From: a virus
Reading direction: 5' to 3' (one strand)
IMG/VR virus record: IMGVR_UViG_3300017752_000155
Location: 1-24,607 of that record
Length of the DNA: 24,607 bases
The position numbers were made by a program, and so were the translations under genes. Positions 21,892 through 24,607 of this stretch are shown one piece after another. Under the pieces are notes generated by a model that did not search any database, was not told the DNA's origin, and saw nothing but the letters and a program-made list of their open reading frames with translations. The stretch's first letter is position 1. The number at the start of each line of letters is the position of its first letter.

Positions 21892-23466
21892 TCATATTTG
21901 ATATTCTATACATACACTTTTTTCTATACCCATACTAGCAGTAACTGATCCAGTCATATACTGTGATATGTCATATTCCAATAATCTTCCTCCACTTAGG
22001 GATATTCCAGGAACATTACTAGCAGATATTACAATGTTATTTGGGGAAGATAAATCATTTCTAATTATATTAATACTAGCTGAAGGAGTAGAGAGAATTT
22101 TATTTCCAACAGTATAAAATACTAATTTATGTATTTCTTCTGTTTGGCAAAGTTCATTAGTTTCTTTTATAAGCCCTTTACCCCCTACTGTTATACTATC
22201 ATGATCAGCACATATAGATTCAGTTTTACCAGATTCTATGGTTACAGATGAATTATCTCCATTTTTAGTAAAATAAAAAGTAGAGTTAGCTTCTGTAGGG
22301 ATTAAATCAGTATAAGAACTTGTAGTTGGTGCCGTTGTACTATCATTTGTATAATACAGATTATAGGTAGTTAAAGACCCAGTACATGGGGTAGGATTAG
22401 TTCCTTCACATACTATATGTCTTTGATTAGCGTGAAAACTCATCCAATATCTTCCAGGAGATAATCTTATACCATCTGTGTATTTGTCTCCTGATGAATT
22501 ATATGCAGAAATGCTTTGATAACCTCCACCTGAAGAAAGAAGTGAGCCTGCTAAAGGGAATACATTTAAATTCAATTGGGTGAATGAAATATTAGAACTA
22601 GTATCTTCATCAAGATTAATTTTTCCACTTATCCAAATATTTCCAAAAGATTGGGGAACTTCTATTATGTTATAGCTTACAGACGTTATATATTGATAGT
22701 TTGTTGAAGTAAAAGTTTCTAGAGTATTTTTACCATTACTAAGATAAGGTGAACCTCCTTGTCCTACTAATTCATACTTTATTGGTGATTTAGTTAATGC
22801 TTTATATAAATATAATTTTGTATCTTGATTTTGGTCATATATTACAGGAGTATCTACTCCTCCAATGTTTATTATTTTAGAATTAGGAATATTACCTAAT
22901 ACACTATTACTAAAACTTAAATGTACATTACAAGGGGTTGTATCAGTATATGTAAAATTTGGGTTAAAAGCTGGTGGTTCTGAAGCGCAAAAACTAAATT
23001 CTTCAAATGGGGCCATATTATGAGATTGGTCATTACCATCACAATCTATATAATTTAAAGGGGTAGTTGCAAATCCTCCTTGTATATTACTAGTTATTGC
23101 TGTATACCTTTGACAAACTGATTGGTCATCCACAAGATTAGATAGTGTAGAATCAAATCCTAATAAACCACCATTATACTGATTACTAGTAAAACAAAAA
23201 GAACCAGAATTACTAAGAGGAGCTTGATCTTTTTGGATATTACTACACGAACCATTTTCATCAACTACAATAAACTTAGTAGTATTATCTGGTACTATAA
23301 TTCTAAGTCCTGTAACTGAGGATAAATTAGAAAAAGGAATATCTTGAGCAGGATTACCTGATGAAGAAATAGTAGCTATATTACTAACATTAACTTCATT
23401 ATAGTATATAGTATACTCTCCACTAGCATTTCCTTCTTGCGATCTAACATCAAATATTCTTGCCAT
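21892..23466 (-). CDS. hypothetical virion-like protein, 524 aa
   Basis: I do not recognise this 524-residue product. It is Ser/Thr/Asn-rich and beta-rich, without enzymatic motifs, starting MARIFDVRSQEGNASGEYTI. About ten Cys are scattered through it, for example GSCSN, DQSVCQRY, TPCTGS and ESICADHDS. Segments such as GGYQSISAYNSSGDKYTDGI and SPGRYWMSFHANQRH look like jelly-roll or lectin-like strands, which would suit a tail or baseplate decoration protein. It ends in TGA, followed by the palindromic boundary motif, and lies eleven bases after the 296-residue gene, with which it is probably co-expressed. No signal peptide or membrane segment is seen. Confidence 0.65.
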   Translation of the reverse strand: MARIFDVRSQEGNASGEYTIYYNEVNVSNIATISSSGNPAQDIPFSNLSSVTGLRIIVPDNTTKFIVVDENGSCSNIQKDQAPLSNSGSFCFTSNQYNGGLLGFDSTLSNLVDDQSVCQRYTAITSNIQGGFATTPLNYIDCDGNDQSHNMAPFEEFSFCASEPPAFNPNFTYTDTTPCNVHLSFSNSVLGNIPNSKIINIGGVDTPVIYDQNQDTKLYLYKALTKSPIKYELVGQGGSPYLSNGKNTLETFTSTNYQYITSVSYNIIEVPQSFGNIWISGKINLDEDTSSNISFTQLNLNVFPLAGSLLSSGGGYQSISAYNSSGDKYTDGIRLSPGRYWMSFHANQRHIVCEGTNPTPCTGSLTTYNLYYTNDSTTAPTTSSYTDLIPTEANSTFYFTKNGDNSSVTIESGKTESICADHDSITVGGKGLIKETNELCQTEEIHKLVFYTVGNKILSTPSASINIIRNDLSSPNNIVISASNVPGISLSGGRLLEYDISQYMTGSVTASMGIEKSVCIEYQI

Positions 23467-23477
23467 AATTTATTTTT

Positions 23478-24368
23478 TTAAGAACATACAATTGTTTCTC
23501 CATCACAATTATGATAATAAGTTGCATTTCCACTTGTTACATTATATACTGTAGGATTTAATGACCCTGAAAGGTAATAATATCCATCTAAAGCATTAGA
23601 ACTTAAATTATTATCTAAATACCAAGTTAAATTAGTTGGGGATGATCCTGAAAAGCTTGTTTTATTAAAATATACATCAATTTTTCTGTTACATCTAAAA
23701 CATATATCATTTAAATTATCATTATAATTATAGCAATATGTTCTTTTAGTTACATTAGAATCAAATATAGCATAATAATTTATAACTTGAGTAGGATCGT
23801 CTACATTTGGTATTGTAAAAGAAGAAGTAAAACTAGTTGAAATTGTATTTAAAGATAAAAGTGCATTTTGAAGATTTCTCCCAAATATAAGAAAACTACC
23901 TGCTAAAGAAATAGGGGTAGAACTCCAACCTAAAAATATACTATTTTGAAAAGCAGAAGCAGTAGCACTTACACTAGCACCTTCAACTGTATCTACCCTT
24001 ACAAAATCAATTGAGGAAGTAGAGTTTGATTCTACAGATCCAGAAGCTATATCTGATAGGAAATCTGTTTTAAAATTAATTTCAACATTTTCTAATTCAA
24101 CTTCTACAAAACTACAAGATATAAGACAATCATCTAAAGGATAACCTCTATATTGAAGGGATTGGTTAATATCAGATATAGTTCTTGCTCCTCTTATAGA
24201 TAATTCATCAAATTTACTAATATAAGAAGCTGAAATGAGTGAAGAAGTAGAACCTGAAAATTCAGTTATACCTGTTATAGTACCTCCCCCTGCTTCAACT
24301 CCACCTGCAATTGATTCAGTAGTTGTAGCACCAAACATCTCATATGATCCTGTATATGGTACACCCAT
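23478..24368 (-). CDS. hypothetical virion-like protein, 296 aa
   Basis: The 296-residue product is unrecognised. It opens MGVPYTGSYEMFGATTTESI and shares the Ser/Gly-rich, beta-heavy style of fibre N-termini here (ISASYISKFDELSIRG). There is a long middle of strands and a Cys-containing stretch, CYNYNDNLNDICFRCNRK, then GYYYLSGSLNPTVYN, similar in style to short repeats in the 1438-residue protein. It starts one base after the stop of the S74 fibre gene, which suggests coupled translation and a structural partnership. A connector or fibre-tip protein is possible. Confidence 0.6.
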   Translation of the reverse strand: MGVPYTGSYEMFGATTTESIAGGVEAGGGTITGITEFSGSTSSLISASYISKFDELSIRGARTISDINQSLQYRGYPLDDCLISCSFVEVELENVEINFKTDFLSDIASGSVESNSTSSIDFVRVDTVEGASVSATASAFQNSIFLGWSSTPISLAGSFLIFGRNLQNALLSLNTISTSFTSSFTIPNVDDPTQVINYYAIFDSNVTKRTYCYNYNDNLNDICFRCNRKIDVYFNKTSFSGSSPTNLTWYLDNNLSSNALDGYYYLSGSLNPTVYNVTSGNATYYHNCDGETIVCS

Positions 24369-24369
24369 G

Positions 24370-24607
24370 TTAACCTAGTTTTGATTCTATAGCTTTAATG
24401 CGTTCTTCTAGTTCTATTACCGCTTGATGGAGGTGGGCTAATATAGGTCGGTCATTCATAGTTAAATACCCGTCACCACCAGTAAATACGGCGTATGGTA
24501 GAACTTCTTGAACTTCTTGAGCTATAAAACCAGCATCAGGTTCTCCATGTTTTGTGTAAGTGTAAGCAGTAAATTGTTTTATTGTTTCTAAACTACCTGC
24601 AATAGCA
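24370..24607 (-). CDS. tail fibre C-terminus with S74 intramolecular chaperone (runs off window)
   Basis: Only the last 78 residues are in the window, ending at TAA 24370-24372. The sequence has DAGFIAQEVQEVLPYAV, DGYLTMNDRPILAHLHQAVI and a C-terminal coiled coil, ELEERIKAIESKLG. This is the S74 chaperone pattern (GFIAQEV, P-x-V, Y/L...M...P...L, then helix) that folds and trimerises phage tail fibres and spikes before being cleaved away in studied cases. It differs from the S74 domain of the 1285-residue fibre, so at least two independent S74 fibres exist. The remainder of the gene lies beyond the right edge of the window. Confidence 0.85.
   Translation of the reverse strand, partial: AIAGSLETIKQFTAYTYTKHGEPDAGFIAQEVQEVLPYAVFTGGDGYLTMNDRPILAHLHQAVIELEERIKAIESKLG

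Overview
The window looks like a stretch of an AT-rich (roughly one third GC by eye) genome of a marine-type, T4-like tailed phage, most likely a myovirus. All 23 genes I support, plus one in-frame gene remnant, are on the minus strand. The phage assignment rests on a T4 gp61-type primase and a phage-type PD-(D/E)XK nuclease at the left end, followed by some 22 kb of tail-fibre and adhesin genes. These include two S74 intramolecular chaperone C-termini and multi-blade Trp/Gly-Gly repeat fibres of the kind common in marine phage metagenomes. The host is not fixed by the sequence. Most starts lack a good Shine-Dalgarno and are preceded by A-rich sequence, which would fit a Bacteroidota host but does not prove it.

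In transcription order (right to left): the end of an S74-type fibre gene (24607-24370); two unrecognised virion-like proteins (24368-21892); a 1438-residue protein with a membrane-type hydrophobic region and sialidase-like Asp boxes (21871-17555); a 1285-residue multi-domain fibre with Gly/Ala-Thr-Ser triplets, a cupredoxin-like domain, a six-blade propeller and an S74 chaperone (17502-13645); and two more propeller fibres (13641-11085). Next is a tight cluster of a small protein, a conserved helical protein, five consecutive 2-oxoglutarate/Fe(II) oxygenases and a GT9-like glycosyltransferase (11058-6000). Three further fibre proteins sharing an N-terminal module follow (5964-2756), one of them split by an in-frame TGA. 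The left end carries nucleic-acid genes: a GIY-YIG nuclease, primase, PD-(D/E)XK nuclease, a 50-residue ORF and the start of a P-loop protein (2731-1).

An identical 14-base motif (plus strand TTTATTATAAATAT) lies at four gene boundaries, and a shorter TATAAATAT version at two more. These six sites divide the region into blocks matching the functional groups above, so they probably mark transcription units. The oxygenase and glycosyltransferase block forms one such unit, nested between fibre units.

The most interesting reading is that the five hydroxylase-type enzymes and the glycosyltransferase modify the phage's own fibres. Those fibres carry collagen-like Gly-Thr-Pro repeats (Pro in the position that collagen prolyl hydroxylases use) and long Thr/Ser triplet tracts. 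This is inference from neighbourhood and motifs, not shown by the sequence. No tRNA, CRISPR array, reverse transcriptase, integrase or IS element was seen. No gene-free stretch exceeds 300 bases; the longest gap is about 64 bases (473-536), with nothing clear in it.
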